Of a stretch of 64,000 nucleotides of DNA, positions 43,080 through 51,583 are shown in pieces. The notes under the pieces are model-generated. The model searched no databases. It was not told the origin of the DNA and saw only the letters and a list, made by a program, of their open reading frames with translations. Where the stretch lies: assembly GCF_024198215.1 (NCBI RefSeq), contig NZ_JAKCFA010000017.1, positions 124,001 to 188,000 of the forward strand. The letters are read 5' to 3'. This DNA is from Myxococcus qinghaiensis (GTDB lineage Bacteria > Myxococcota > Myxococcia > Myxococcales > Myxococcaceae). The translations under genes and the position numbers were made by a program. Positions within the stretch are counted from its first letter, which is position 1, and every line of letters begins with the position of its first letter.

Positions 43080-45101
43080 TCAGTTGGCGCCGAGGCAGAC
43101 GCCGCCGCAGGTGGTCTCCACCTTGCCATCCGGTTGCAGGAAGAGGTCCACCTGCTCGCGGCCCTTCACGTTGCGCCGCACGCCCTCGTGCACCGGGTTG
43201 TCCTGCGCGGGCAGGTCCGCCACCGTGCCCGGCAGCGGTGAGGGCAGCCCGAAGTCGAACTGCACCAGCGCCGCGCCGTCGATCGCGCCCTCGAACACCG
43301 GCAGCTCCGGCACCCGCCACGTCGCCGGGAGCTGCTGCGTCAGGCCCATCGCCCGCGCGTGAAGCTCCGTGGCCACGTTGGGCACCTGCGCATCACCCAG
43401 CCCGTACTGCACCAGCACGCGACGCGACGCCGGTCCACCCGTGTACGGCGCCGTCAGCACGTGCGGCGCGTAGGTAATCGGGTCGATGCGGTCGAAGCTC
43501 GTCTGCGTCAGCGCCGCGAACTTCTGCTGATCCAACGCATCCGGCACCGCCGCCGCAATCGCCTGGAGGAACATCGCGAACGGCTTCGCGCGGAACATCA
43601 TCAACGAGAAGTCCGCTCCACCCACGCTGAACACCGCCCGGGAGATGTGCGGCGACAGCGCCACGTACGTCCCACCCAGGATGTGCCCCTGGCTGATGCC
43701 GTAGAAGTACGTCTGGTCCGGGTCATACACGAGCACCCCGTTGTCCTTCAGCTCCGCCAAATCCCTCAGCGTCGTCCGTGCCGCATAGGTGACGGCCATC
43801 TGGTTCACCATGCCCTGGTGCACCCGGTCGGTGAAGCGCAGCGTCTGCGCGGGCTGCTGCGACATCGCGCCAATCACCCCCGGCGCATCCGCCTGCGACA
43901 TCCCCCACCAGTCCACCGTCATCACCACCATCTTCGTCGCCTGCACGAAGGGCCGCACGAACGAGCCGTCCGACTCTCCCTGACTGCCGAAGAAGCCATG
44001 CCCGTATTGGAGGAAGCGCACCGGCGCCACGGCCTGCCCCCAGACGCTCCGGGGAATCTGGAGCGTGAAGGGCACCTCCGCCTCGCCATTGCGCTTCACC
44101 CGGCCCTGCTCGTCACGCGCCAGCAGCGCCCCCGCCTGCGCCGTCTCCATGAAGAGCGGCACCCGCAGCGTCCCCTTGATGCGGCGGAAGATGTTCGCGT
44201 CCACCTCGTCCTTCACCTCCGTCACCGTGACGACGGGCGGCGTGGCCTCCATCGCCTCCATCGCGAGCCTGCGCACGTCCAGCATGTCCCGGGTGACGTT
44301 CTCCTCCGTCTCCGTGGTGAAGTCCCACGCGAGCTGCAACTCGGAGCGAGCCACGCCCGCGGCCTCCAGTGCCGGGAAGATGTCCGCCTCGTACCGCGCG
44401 GCCAGGGGCGCGAGCAGCGGGTCTCCCGCCGTCTGCCCATCCCGGATGCGGCGGAAGCCCTCCGGCACCGTCACGTCCGTCCCGTCCTTCGCCTTCAGCC
44501 CCCGCAGCGCGACGATGTAGCGAGCCCCACCGCGCAGCCGCACCACCGGCCGCAGCAGCAACGCCCGGTGCGCATCATCCGGCGCGCGAGGGTCCAACTC
44601 CGCGAAGTGCAGCACTCCCGTGCGAGCCTCCGCGTCCAGCACCACCGTGGTCCCCGACGTCGCCGCCGTGGGCTGGGTCACCGTCGGCAGGTTCGTCGCG
44701 TCCACGCCGCCCGGGAAGAGCGCGAGCATCTGCGTCCCATGCGAATACCCATCCGCCGGATGCAGGTCCGTGAAGTCGAAGGGCGTCCCGTCCTTCATCT
44801 TCAACTTCGCCGCCGTGCTCAGCTTCACGCGGTGGCCCGAGGGCAGCGCCGCGTCCTCCTGCAGGAAGTAGTTCGACGGATACGGCAACAGACAGTCATG
44901 CTCCGACGCCAACGGGTTGCACCCCTCCGGCACCTCCAGCGCCGGCAGTACAGGCCCCGCATCCGGAGTCCCCGAGTCGGGCGTGCCTCCGCCGTCGGGC
45001 TGCTCCTGCCCCGCGTCCGGCGACGCGTCATCCTCTGAATCCGAGCACGCGGTCATCGCCAGCAACGACAACGCCAGCACCCACGCGCCGCGCTTCTTCA
45101 T
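43080..45101 (-). CDS. Lipoprotein alpha/beta-hydrolase-like protein
   Basis: 673 aa from ATG 45101 (GGGAG just upstream; ATG 45113 also possible). Lipobox LLAMTAC gives a lipidated Cys about residue 19, followed by a Ser/Asp/Pro/Gly linker (SPDAGQEQPDGGGTPDSGTP). The folded part ends with an alpha/beta-hydrolase region: RFLQYGHGFFGSQGES, the nucleophile-elbow-like GISQGHILGG (about 475), LVQYGLGDAQVPN (acid) and a C-terminal NPVHEGVR (candidate His). Similar large outer-surface lipoprotein hydrolases are common in myxobacteria. Substrate unknown; a terminator hairpin closes the gene. Confidence 0.78.
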   Translation of the reverse strand: MKKRGAWVLALSLLAMTACSDSEDDASPDAGQEQPDGGGTPDSGTPDAGPVLPALEVPEGCNPLASEHDCLLPYPSNYFLQEDAALPSGHRVKLSTAAKLKMKDGTPFDFTDLHPADGYSHGTQMLALFPGGVDATNLPTVTQPTAATSGTTVVLDAEARTGVLHFAELDPRAPDDAHRALLLRPVVRLRGGARYIVALRGLKAKDGTDVTVPEGFRRIRDGQTAGDPLLAPLAARYEADIFPALEAAGVARSELQLAWDFTTETEENVTRDMLDVRRLAMEAMEATPPVVTVTEVKDEVDANIFRRIKGTLRVPLFMETAQAGALLARDEQGRVKRNGEAEVPFTLQIPRSVWGQAVAPVRFLQYGHGFFGSQGESDGSFVRPFVQATKMVVMTVDWWGMSQADAPGVIGAMSQQPAQTLRFTDRVHQGMVNQMAVTYAARTTLRDLAELKDNGVLVYDPDQTYFYGISQGHILGGTYVALSPHISRAVFSVGGADFSLMMFRAKPFAMFLQAIAAAVPDALDQQKFAALTQTSFDRIDPITYAPHVLTAPYTGGPASRRVLVQYGLGDAQVPNVATELHARAMGLTQQLPATWRVPELPVFEGAIDGAALVQFDFGLPSPLPGTVADLPAQDNPVHEGVRRNVKGREQVDLFLQPDGKVETTCGGVCLGAN

Positions 45102-45335
45102 TCGCTCCCACATGGTCCGAGGACTCCTCGTGCGAACACAGATGTTTGTGTCACGAGGATGTAACCTGCGACGTCACCCGGACAAAGCCTTGTCTCACGA
45201 CGCGGCGCACCACGCACAGCCACGACACGCCCTGCGTGCGAGGCCCCGCGCATGGCTGTCCAATGTCGCACACCCACGTCTCCCCAGAGCCGGCTCGGCT
45301 CCACGGAGAGTGAGAGGAATCAGGCAAGCAGTGCA

Positions 45336-45368
45336 ACAGCGTCAGCCCGGGTTCCAGGCTGACGCTGT
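45336..45368 (-). terminator. Hairpin terminator after the small Cys-rich lipoprotein gene
   Basis: A perfect 12-bp stem (ACAGCGTCAGCC / GGCTGACGCTGT) with a 9-nt loop, 16 bp after the stop at 45384. Position and stability fit an intrinsic terminator for the minus-strand gene, although the tail is not T-rich. Confidence 0.65.
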
Positions 45369-45383
45369 CTATCCACGGATGTT

Positions 45384-45737
45384 TCAGATTCCGCAGATAT
45401 CCTCGGCCAGCGAGATGCACGCCGCGATGAACTGCGCGGTGGTGCAGCCGCCGTTCTGGGTGCAGACGATGTCGCCGGTCCCCGGCTCGCTACACCACTG
45501 GAGCGTCACCCAGCACGCGGCTTGAGTGACGGTCCGGTCTCCCTCGATGGCCTGCGCGCTCACGTTGCTCTCGCCCGACGCATCCCGCACCGTCACGGGC
45601 GTGCCGTCGCTGCGCGTCGCCTCGTAGCGCGGGCCCAGCTCTCCAGAGACAGCCTCGGGCGAAGCCGCCTCGGGTCCACACCCCGTGAGCATTCCGACAG
45701 CGAGCCCCGCGACCACCATGAATGACAGCGCCTTCAT
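45384..45737 (-). CDS. Small cysteine-rich lipoprotein
   Basis: 117 aa from ATG 45737 (AGGAG 6-7 nt upstream). Signal sequence with lipobox MLTGC, lipidated Cys about residue 20. The C-terminal 45 residues hold six cysteines (ACWVTLQWC, DIVCTQNGGC, AACISLAEDIC), probably three disulfides, giving a small knot-like domain. No recognised family. It stands alone between two hairpin-bounded genes. Confidence 0.72.
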   Translation of the reverse strand: MKALSFMVVAGLAVGMLTGCGPEAASPEAVSGELGPRYEATRSDGTPVTVRDASGESNVSAQAIEGDRTVTQAACWVTLQWCSEPGTGDIVCTQNGGCTTAQFIAACISLAEDICGI

Positions 45738-46048
45738 ATGGTTCTCCTGGGTGATGGGACTCACCGACCTGAGCCCCACCGTCCATATGCAATGATTGTC
45801 TTTTCGCCTCCATCGTTGATTGCCACTATCTGAAATGTTTTCAGGCCCGTCTCAAGTCTGGGATTACAGTCCACTGCAATCACTGCGCATGGATTGAGCC
45901 TTGGAACGCTCGACGTGGAACCTTCCGTCCATCCTGGGCACGGGCACCCTCGTGTGCTCGAAAGGGAGCGTCATCTGGTGGACGACAGCCGGGGGCGCGC
46001 CGACGTCGCGAGCGTCCACCGGCGGCTCCGGGTTAAGTTGCGGCCACC
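45738..46048. other. Intergenic region between two divergent genes, comparatively AT-rich near 45790-45850
   Basis: 311 bp without a supported gene, between the minus-strand Cys-rich lipoprotein and the plus-strand FHA gene, so promoters for both should be here. The stretch 45783-45880 is the most AT-rich of this part of the window and contains a perfect interrupted palindrome (separate entry). The remainder shows nothing recognisable. Confidence 0.5.
45830..45844. promoter_or_regulatory. Candidate operator palindrome CTGAAA-TGT-TTTCAG
   Basis: A 6-bp perfect inverted repeat with a 3-nt spacer, located about 95 bp upstream of the Cys-rich lipoprotein start and 205 bp upstream of the FHA gene. 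Symmetry and promoter-proximal location suggest a regulator site; no regulator gene is adjacent, so its factor is unknown. Confidence 0.3.
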
Positions 46049-46585
46049 ATGCCGTCCGTGAAGCAACTTCGCCCGTTCGCCCTGGCAACCCTGGAAGCCT
46101 TCCTCGATGCTTCAGGGCCCGTGGTCCTCGTCCAGCAGCCGCCCGAGCCCGTCTTCCAGCAGGTGGCGATGCGGCTGGGTGAGGCGCGCACCGTGGGCAT
46201 GGCCCATCGCAGCCGCCTGGTGGACCGCCTCTTCGTCATGCTCCGCGGCTTCGATGCGCTGGAGGTCCACTTCCTGCGTCCCGTCATGGATGGCCAGGAG
46301 CTGACGGTGGGGAAAATCGAGGGCTGCACGCTGCTCGTCCCGGACCCGTCGGTCTCCAAGCACCACGCCACGCTGAAGTGGCACGCGGCGCGCGGGGACT
46401 GCTCCGTGAAGGACGTGGGCTCGATGAACGGGACGTGGGTCAACGCCACGTCGCTCACCCCGGAGCAGGAGGTCCTCCTCACGGACGGGGACGCGCTGGG
46501 TTTCGGGGATGCCCAGTTCCTCTACCTGCGCACGGAGACGCTGCACGCGCACCTGCGCATGGCCAGCCCCGGCGCCCGGGGCTGA
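46049..46585 (+). CDS. FHA-domain protein
   Basis: 178 aa. The C-terminal half is a forkhead-associated domain: TVGKIEGCTLLVPDPSVSKH, then HATLKW, SVKDVGSMNGTWVN, and GDALGFGDAQFLYL contain the conserved G-K/R, S-x-x-H and N-G residues that bind phosphothreonine. The first 75 residues are a separate helical/beta segment (FALATLEAFLDASGPVVLV) of unknown fold. It is likely a reader for Ser/Thr kinases, which are abundant in myxobacteria; no kinase is adjacent in this window. Confidence 0.88.
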   Translation: MPSVKQLRPFALATLEAFLDASGPVVLVQQPPEPVFQQVAMRLGEARTVGMAHRSRLVDRLFVMLRGFDALEVHFLRPVMDGQELTVGKIEGCTLLVPDPSVSKHHATLKWHAARGDCSVKDVGSMNGTWVNATSLTPEQEVLLTDGDALGFGDAQFLYLRTETLHAHLRMASPGARG

Positions 46586-46758
46586 TTCGCCCCTCGACGG
46601 GAATGTCGCCTCGGACTCCCGCGTAGGGAGGACTGCCCGGCGCTCGGCTGCTCCTGGCCGAGCCCGGGGCCCCTCTCTCCTACATCGAGCCACTTCGTGC
46701 GGCGGGGCCGGCGATTCGCCGCTATGACTCGGGCTCTCCAGCGCGTGGGAGTGTGTGG

Positions 46759-47970
46759 ATGGTCAGGCCGTTGCTTCTCCTCTTGGTCTACGTGGGCGCC
46801 TGGGGCGTGCTGCGGGCGCTCTGGCCAGACCTGCTGCGTGGCTGGCGACGGTGGGTGCTGCTGGGCGGCTCGGTGGGCTCGCTCGTCGTGTGGCTGGTCC
46901 CCCTGCTGGCGGGATCCCAGGTAGAGGTCCCCGCCGCGCTCCGGATGTTCGCCGTGGGCTGGTCCGTCTCCGCCATCATCGTCCTGCTCACCGGCTCCCC
47001 CATCGCCCTGCTGCGCAGGTGGGTGGACCGGAGGGGCGCTGCGCTCGCGCCCTCCCTCCCGCTCGACTCCGACGTGATTGCCCCCATCACCCCGCCCCCC
47101 GCCCTGGGTGGGATGAGCCGCCGCACCCTGCTCACCAACGCGGGGCGCGCGGTGCCGTTGCTCGCGGCGGGGACGAGCACGGCGGGCGTCGCGGGCGGCT
47201 CCCTGGGCTTCACCGTGAAGTCGGTGGAGGTGCGCCTGCCCGGGCTGCCCCCCGCGCTGGAGGGGTTCCGCATCGGCCAGATTACCGACGTACACGTCGG
47301 CACCTTCATCGACACCCAGTACCTGCGCGACACCGTGGCGGCGATGAACGAGGCCCAGGTGGACCTCCAGGTGATGACGGGGGACCTCATCGACGACCTG
47401 GACCAGCTCGACGGCACCATGGCCGCGCTGGAGACGTGCAAGGCCCGTCACGGCATGCTGGCGGTGCTCGGCAACCACGAGCACTGGCGCGGCCTCGACG
47501 AGGTCGTCCAGGCCTATGAGCAGTCCCAGGCGCGCGGCGGCCCGGTGCGGCTGCTGGTGGACTCGTCCCACGTCCTGGAGCACGGCGGCCAGCGCGTGCG
47601 CGTCGTCGGCGTGGACTACCCCATGTCCGGCCGCAGCCACCGTGTGAAGGCCGAGCGGATGCTCCAGTCCGCCGAGAAGGCCTTCCAGGGTACCTCTCCC
47701 GACGAAGTCCTCCTCTGCCTGTCCCACCATCCCGACTTCTTCAACAACGCCGCGGAGCGCGGTGCCCGGCTCACCCTCGCCGGCCACACCCACGGCGGCC
47801 AGGTGGCGTTCTTCGGCGTGCCCGCGTTCTGGTTCGCCTTCCAGTACATGCTCGGCCGCTACCGGCGCGGAGACCATCAGCTCTACGTGTCCGGAGGCAC
47901 CGGCCACTGGCTGCCCTTCCGCCTGGGCGTCCCGCCCGAGGTGACTGTGCTCACGCTGCGCGCGGCGTAG
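46759..47970 (+). CDS. Membrane-anchored metallophosphoesterase
   Basis: 403 aa from ATG 46759 (GGGAG 7 nt upstream). Three N-terminal transmembrane helices (PLLLLLVYVGAW, VLLGGSVGSLVVWLVPLL, VGWSVSAIIVLL) are followed at about 118 by a twin-arginine-like element (MSRRTLLTNAGRAVPLLAAG), then a calcineurin-type domain: DVHVG, GDLIDD, GNHEHW, HHPDFF, GHTHGG. The two-metal site is complete. Members of this subgroup act on nucleotides or phospholipid intermediates such as UDP-diacylglucosamine-like substrates; the actual substrate is unknown. The catalytic domain may face the periplasm if the twin-arginine element is used. Confidence 0.88.
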   Translation: MVRPLLLLLVYVGAWGVLRALWPDLLRGWRRWVLLGGSVGSLVVWLVPLLAGSQVEVPAALRMFAVGWSVSAIIVLLTGSPIALLRRWVDRRGAALAPSLPLDSDVIAPITPPPALGGMSRRTLLTNAGRAVPLLAAGTSTAGVAGGSLGFTVKSVEVRLPGLPPALEGFRIGQITDVHVGTFIDTQYLRDTVAAMNEAQVDLQVMTGDLIDDLDQLDGTMAALETCKARHGMLAVLGNHEHWRGLDEVVQAYEQSQARGGPVRLLVDSSHVLEHGGQRVRVVGVDYPMSGRSHRVKAERMLQSAEKAFQGTSPDEVLLCLSHHPDFFNNAAERGARLTLAGHTHGGQVAFFGVPAFWFAFQYMLGRYRRGDHQLYVSGGTGHWLPFRLGVPPEVTVLTLRAA

Positions 47971-47975
47971 GCTTT

Positions 47976-48638
47976 TCAGGACGTCGCGGGCGGCGACTGC
48001 TGCCCGTACGTCTTGAACTTCTCCAGCACCCGCGCCATCTCCGCGTCGTCGAGCAGCACGGGCTCGCCCACCTGGAGCGCCCGCCAGTACATGGCCGCGA
48101 GCGTCTCCACCTCCACCGCCAGCTTGAAGGCCACGGCCAGAGTGCTCCCCAGCGCGAGCATGCCGTGGTTCGCCATCAGGCACGCCTTGCGGCCCTCCAG
48201 TGCCTCCAGGACGTGACGCGCCAGCGCGTCGGTGCCGAACGTCGCATAGGCCGCGCACCGCACGTCCACGCCTCCCGCCGCGCAGACCATGTAGTGGAAG
48301 GCGGGGATGCCCCGGCGCAGACACGCCAGCGTGGTGCAGAACATGGAGTGCGCATGCAGCACCGCGCCCACCTCCGGACGCGCCACCAGGATGTCCCGGT
48401 GGAGCTGCCACTCCGAGGACGGACGCCTGCATCCCTCGTGGCTCCCATCCAGGCGCATGAGGACGATGTCCTCCGGCGCCAGCGCGTCGTAGTCCATGCC
48501 GGTGGGCGTCAGCAGGAAGCCCTCCTCCACGCGCAGGCTCAGGTTGCCGGACGTGCCCTGGTTGAGCCCTGACGCGTTCATCTTCCGGCAGGTGGCAATC
48601 ATCGCCTCGCGTGAGGCGAGGTCATCCCGGCCGCTCAC
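47976..48638 (-). CDS. Class II aldolase, probable 5-(methylthio)ribulose-1-phosphate aldolase
   Basis: 220 aa from a GTG at 48638 overlapping the mtnA stop (GTGA). FucA/class II aldolase signatures: LNQGTSGNLSLRVEEGFLLT, PTGMDYDAL, SSEWQLHRDI, VLHAHSMFCTTL (zinc His pair) and ANHGMLALGS. In operon with mtnP and mtnA it would cleave methylthioribulose-1-phosphate to DHAP and 2-methylthioacetaldehyde, as Ald2 does in the DHAP shunt of Rhodospirillum rubrum. MtnB dehydratase of the methionine salvage pathway is a relative, but no mtnC or mtnD is nearby. Confidence 0.75.
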   Translation of the reverse strand: MSGRDDLASREAMIATCRKMNASGLNQGTSGNLSLRVEEGFLLTPTGMDYDALAPEDIVLMRLDGSHEGCRRPSSEWQLHRDILVARPEVGAVLHAHSMFCTTLACLRRGIPAFHYMVCAAGGVDVRCAAYATFGTDALARHVLEALEGRKACLMANHGMLALGSTLAVAFKLAVEVETLAAMYWRALQVGEPVLLDDAEMARVLEKFKTYGQQSPPATS

Positions 48639-49741
48639 GGCGCCCCCCTCGCGCGCTCCGGGAAGAGCGAGCGCAGGCCCTCCTCGTTGGCGGGACACAC
48701 GCCCCGCTCGGTGATGAGCGCCGTCACCAGCCGCGCCGGTGTCACGTCGAACGCGTAGTTGGCGGAAGGACTGCCCTCCGGCGTCACGCGCACCGTAGCC
48801 ACTTCACCCGAGGCCAGCCGCCCGGTGACGTCGCTCAGCTCCCGGCCGTCGCGCTGCTCAATCGGAATCTCCCGCACGCCGTCCCGCAGGCTCCAGTCGA
48901 TGGTGGGCGAAGGCAGCGCCACGTAGAAGGGCACGCCGTTGTCCTTCGCCGCCAGCGCCTTCAAGTAGGTGCCAATCTTGTTCGCCACGTCGCCGTGCGC
49001 CGTGGTGCGGTCCGTGCCGACGATGCAGAGGTCCACCTGGCCGTGTTGCATCAGGTGGCCTCCCACGTTGTCGGCGATGACGGTGTGGGGGACGCCGTGC
49101 TGGCCCAGCTCCCAGGCTGTCAGCCCCGCGCCCTGGTTGCGCGGCCGCGTCTCGTCCACCCAGACATGCACGGGCAGCCCCGCGTCGTGCGCCAGGTAGA
49201 TGGGCGACAGCGCAGTGCCCCAATCCACCGTCGCCAGCCACCCCGCGTTGCAGTGCGTGAGCACGTCCAGCCGTCCCTTGCGGCCCTTCTTCTCCCAGGC
49301 GGCCTCCAGCAGCTTCAGGCCGTGTCCTCCCATGGCGCGGTTGATGGCCACGTCCTCGTCGCACAGCTCGGCCGCGCGCTTCTTCGCGGCGCCCTCGCGC
49401 TCGGAGACAGGCAGCGGTTCCAACAGCCGGCGCATCTCCTCCAGCGCCCAGTGCAGGTTGACGGCGGTGGGACGCGTCGCGCCCAGGACGGAGAGGGCTC
49501 GGCTCAGCGCCGCGTCGGACGCGTCCTCGCGCAGCGCCAGCCAGACACCATACGCGGCGGTGGCGCCGATGAGCGGAGCGCCTCGCACCCGCATCTCGCG
49601 GATGGCATGCGCGGCCTCCTCCAGCGTGGCGAGCCGCGCGGTGACGAAGGCATGGGGAAGGCGCGTCTGGTCGATGATGCCCACCGCCTGCCCGTCGGGC
49701 TCCAGCCAGAGGGAGCGGGTGGGTTTGCCCTGGACCTTCAT
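48635..49741 (-). CDS. mtnA: S-methyl-5-thioribose-1-phosphate isomerase
   Basis: 368 aa; ATG 49741 overlaps the mtnP stop (ATGA). MtnA/eIF2B-alpha family motifs: MRVRGAPLIGATAAYGVWLA (substrate loop), LTHCNAGWLATVDWGTALSP (catalytic Cys), VGTDRTTAHGDVANKIGTY (catalytic Asp) and YVALPSPTIDW. It converts 5-methylthioribose-1-phosphate into 5-methylthioribulose-1-phosphate, the second step after MTA phosphorolysis. All motifs intact; length normal. Confidence 0.95.
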   Translation of the reverse strand: MKVQGKPTRSLWLEPDGQAVGIIDQTRLPHAFVTARLATLEEAAHAIREMRVRGAPLIGATAAYGVWLALREDASDAALSRALSVLGATRPTAVNLHWALEEMRRLLEPLPVSEREGAAKKRAAELCDEDVAINRAMGGHGLKLLEAAWEKKGRKGRLDVLTHCNAGWLATVDWGTALSPIYLAHDAGLPVHVWVDETRPRNQGAGLTAWELGQHGVPHTVIADNVGGHLMQHGQVDLCIVGTDRTTAHGDVANKIGTYLKALAAKDNGVPFYVALPSPTIDWSLRDGVREIPIEQRDGRELSDVTGRLASGEVATVRVTPEGSPSANYAFDVTPARLVTALITERGVCPANEEGLRSLFPERARGAP

Positions 49742-50622
49742 CGGCTCAGCACCCGGCCGGCCACGGCGGACAGCTTCTCTGCGAGCGCCGCATCCCGAGC
49801 CTCGGGCGCGGTGATGACCGCGTGGTCCAGGGCGCGCTGACAGCCCTGACGACAGGGCCCCTCGTGCCCGCCGAGCAGCGGCGTCACCTGCTTCACCAGC
49901 CCGCGCGCCTTGCCCGCGTTGCCCAGCAGCACGGACACCACCTGGTCCACGGTGACGGCGTCATGGTCCGGATGCCAGCAGTCGAAGTCCGTCACCATGG
50001 CCACCGTCGCGTAACAGAGCTCCGCTTCCCGGGCGAGCTTCGCCTCCGGCATGTTCGTCATGCCGATGACGTCACAGCCCCACGTCCGGTACAGCCGGCT
50101 CTCCGCGAGCGAGGAGAACTGCGGCCCCTCCATGGCCAGGTAGGTGCCGCCTCGTCGCGCGGCCACGCCCAGCGACTCGCACGCGGACATCACCGCGTCC
50201 CCCAGCCGTGAGCACACCGGCTTCGCCATGGACACGTGCGCGACGAGCCCCGTGCCGAAGAAGCTCTTCTCCCGAGCGAAGGTCCGGTCGATGAACTGGT
50301 CCACCACCACGAAGACGCCCGGCGGCAGGTCCTCGCGCAGGCTGCCCACCGCCGACAACGACAACAGGTCCGTCACTCCGCTGCGCTTGAGCGCGTCGAC
50401 GTTCGCCCGGAAGTTGATGTCGCTCGGGGCGATTCGGTGGCCCCGGCCATGGCGCGGCAGGAAGACGACGCGCTGCCCCTCCAGCGTGCCGAAGCACAGC
50501 TCGTCGGATGGCTCGCCAAAGGGAGACGACACCTTCTTCCAGGTGACGTCCTTCAAGCCATCAATCTGGTACAGGCCGCTGCCACCGATGATGCCGATGA
50601 CGGGTGCCGAGGCATGGGACAT
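49738..50622 (-). CDS. mtnP: S-methyl-5'-thioadenosine phosphorylase
   Basis: 294 aa from ATG 50622. PNP/MTAP family motifs: IGIIGGSGLYQIDGL, FLPRHGRGHRIAPSDINFRA (phosphate/ribose site), TYLAMEGPQFSSLAESRLY, and IGMTNMPEAKLAREAELCYA, then TDFDCWH (purine-binding Asp). The M-T-N-M-P-E-A-K-L-A-R-E-A-E block is typical of MTA rather than inosine phosphorylases. It cleaves 5'-methylthioadenosine (from polyamine and other SAM reactions) to adenine and methylthioribose-1-phosphate. First gene of the three-gene operon, divergent from the arsR-type operon with 110 bp between. Confidence 0.93.
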   Translation of the reverse strand: MSHASAPVIGIIGGSGLYQIDGLKDVTWKKVSSPFGEPSDELCFGTLEGQRVVFLPRHGRGHRIAPSDINFRANVDALKRSGVTDLLSLSAVGSLREDLPPGVFVVVDQFIDRTFAREKSFFGTGLVAHVSMAKPVCSRLGDAVMSACESLGVAARRGGTYLAMEGPQFSSLAESRLYRTWGCDVIGMTNMPEAKLAREAELCYATVAMVTDFDCWHPDHDAVTVDQVVSVLLGNAGKARGLVKQVTPLLGGHEGPCRQGCQRALDHAVITAPEARDAALAEKLSAVAGRVLSR

Positions 50623-50697
50623 GGGCGCGTCTCCCGAGAATGAAAGGCACGCCAAGCGTACCAGCCTCCCCGCGCCCTGGAGACTCCGCTTCGCCGG

Positions 50698-50725
50698 TTG
50701 ACAGTCCCGAGCGCGGGCCTATATT
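50698..50725 (+). promoter_or_regulatory. Near-consensus sigma-70 promoter of the ArsR-SRPBCC operon
   Basis: TTGACA (50698-50703) and TATATT (50720-50725) are separated by 16 bp, an unusually good match in this GC-rich genome. The expected start of transcription, 6-8 bp downstream, falls at about 50732-50733, the A of the ArsR start codon, predicting a leaderless mRNA. Confidence 0.75.
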
Positions 50726-50741
50726 CAACCTTATGGTTGAA
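50724..50741. promoter_or_regulatory. Palindromic ArsR operator spanning the -10 element and start codon
   Basis: TTCAACC-TTAT-GGTTGAA is a perfect 7-bp inverted repeat with a 4-nt spacer. It overlaps the last bases of the -10 box and contains the ATG (50733-50735) of the ArsR gene. Binding would block RNA polymerase, giving autorepression of the operon. Confidence 0.7.
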
Positions 50742-51104
50742 CAACATGCCACCCAGCTCGACAATACCTTCCACGCGCTGTCGGACCCGACCCGGCGGGC
50801 GATGCTGCGCAGCCTGTCCTCGCACGAGCGCAGCGTGGGCGAGCTGGCGGCCCCCTTCCAGATGTCCCTGGCCGCCGCCTCCAAGCACATCAAGGTGCTG
50901 GAGCGCGCGGGGCTGGTGCGCCGCGAGGTGAAGGGCCGCATGCACGTGTGCCGACTGGACGCGAAGCCCCTGTCGGAGGTGCGCGACTGGCTCCACTACT
51001 ACGAGCGCTTCTGGAGCGAGAGCCTGGACGCCCTGGAGGCGCTCCTTCGAGCAGACCCACCCTCTCCCGCCTCCTCCCCTCGCAAGAAAGGACGCTCGCG
51101 ATGA
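50733..51104 (+). CDS. ArsR-family transcriptional regulator
   Basis: 123 aa from ATG 50733. Winged-helix ArsR signature: FHALSDPTRRAMLRSLSSHE, SVGELAAPFQMSLAAASKH, then IKVLERAGLVRREVKGR. No metal-binding CxC motif is present, as usual for the ArsR branch that accompanies SRPBCC/AHSA1 proteins. It sits in an operon with two SRPBCC genes (ATGA overlap with the first). It likely represses its own operon via the palindrome covering its start codon; the inducing ligand may be bound or processed by the SRPBCC partners. Confidence 0.92.
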   Translation: MVEQHATQLDNTFHALSDPTRRAMLRSLSSHERSVGELAAPFQMSLAAASKHIKVLERAGLVRREVKGRMHVCRLDAKPLSEVRDWLHYYERFWSESLDALEALLRADPPSPASSPRKKGRSR

Positions 51105-51583
51105 GCACCGCCATCCCCATCCAGGTCCAGCTCGTCCGCCACTTCGACACGCCCGCCGAGCGCGTCTTCGACGCCTGGGTCGACGCGAAGCTCCTGGGCC
51201 AGTGGATGTTCGGCCCGCGCGTCCGTGCCGAGCAGGCCCTCCACCTCCACGTCGACGCCCGCGTGGGCGGCACGTTCTCCTTCCTCGTGCGTCGGGGGGA
51301 GACGGACATCGACCACATCGGCACGTACCTGGAGGTCGACCGTCCGCGCCGCCTCGTCTTCACCTGGGCCATCCGCGAGGACGTCATGGCGGAGGAGGAC
51401 ATCAGCCGCGTGAGTCTGGACTTCCGCCCCCGGGGCACCGGTTGCGAGCTGACGCTGACCCACGTCATGTCCTCCAAGTGGGCCGAGTACGCCGACCGCA
51501 CGCAGGCGGGCTGGGCCACCATGCTCACCGCCCTCACCCGCGCGCTCGCCGCGCCCGACACCCAGGAGTCGCACCATGGCTGA
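51101..51583 (+). CDS. SRPBCC (AHSA1-type) protein, first of two
   Basis: 160 aa. VRHFDTPAERVFDAWVDAKL, then LGQWMFGP, GGTFSFLVRRGETD, RLVFTWAIREDV, ELTLTHVMSSKWAEYA and GWATMLTAL form the helix-grip fold of the START/SRPBCC superfamily with its ligand cavity. Such proteins bind hydrophobic small molecules or act as co-chaperone-like modules. Adjacent, and 8-bp overlapping, is a second member, with an ArsR regulator upstream. No catalytic residues can be named. Confidence 0.85.
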   Translation: MSTAIPIQVQLVRHFDTPAERVFDAWVDAKLLGQWMFGPRVRAEQALHLHVDARVGGTFSFLVRRGETDIDHIGTYLEVDRPRRLVFTWAIREDVMAEEDISRVSLDFRPRGTGCELTLTHVMSSKWAEYADRTQAGWATMLTALTRALAAPDTQESHHG

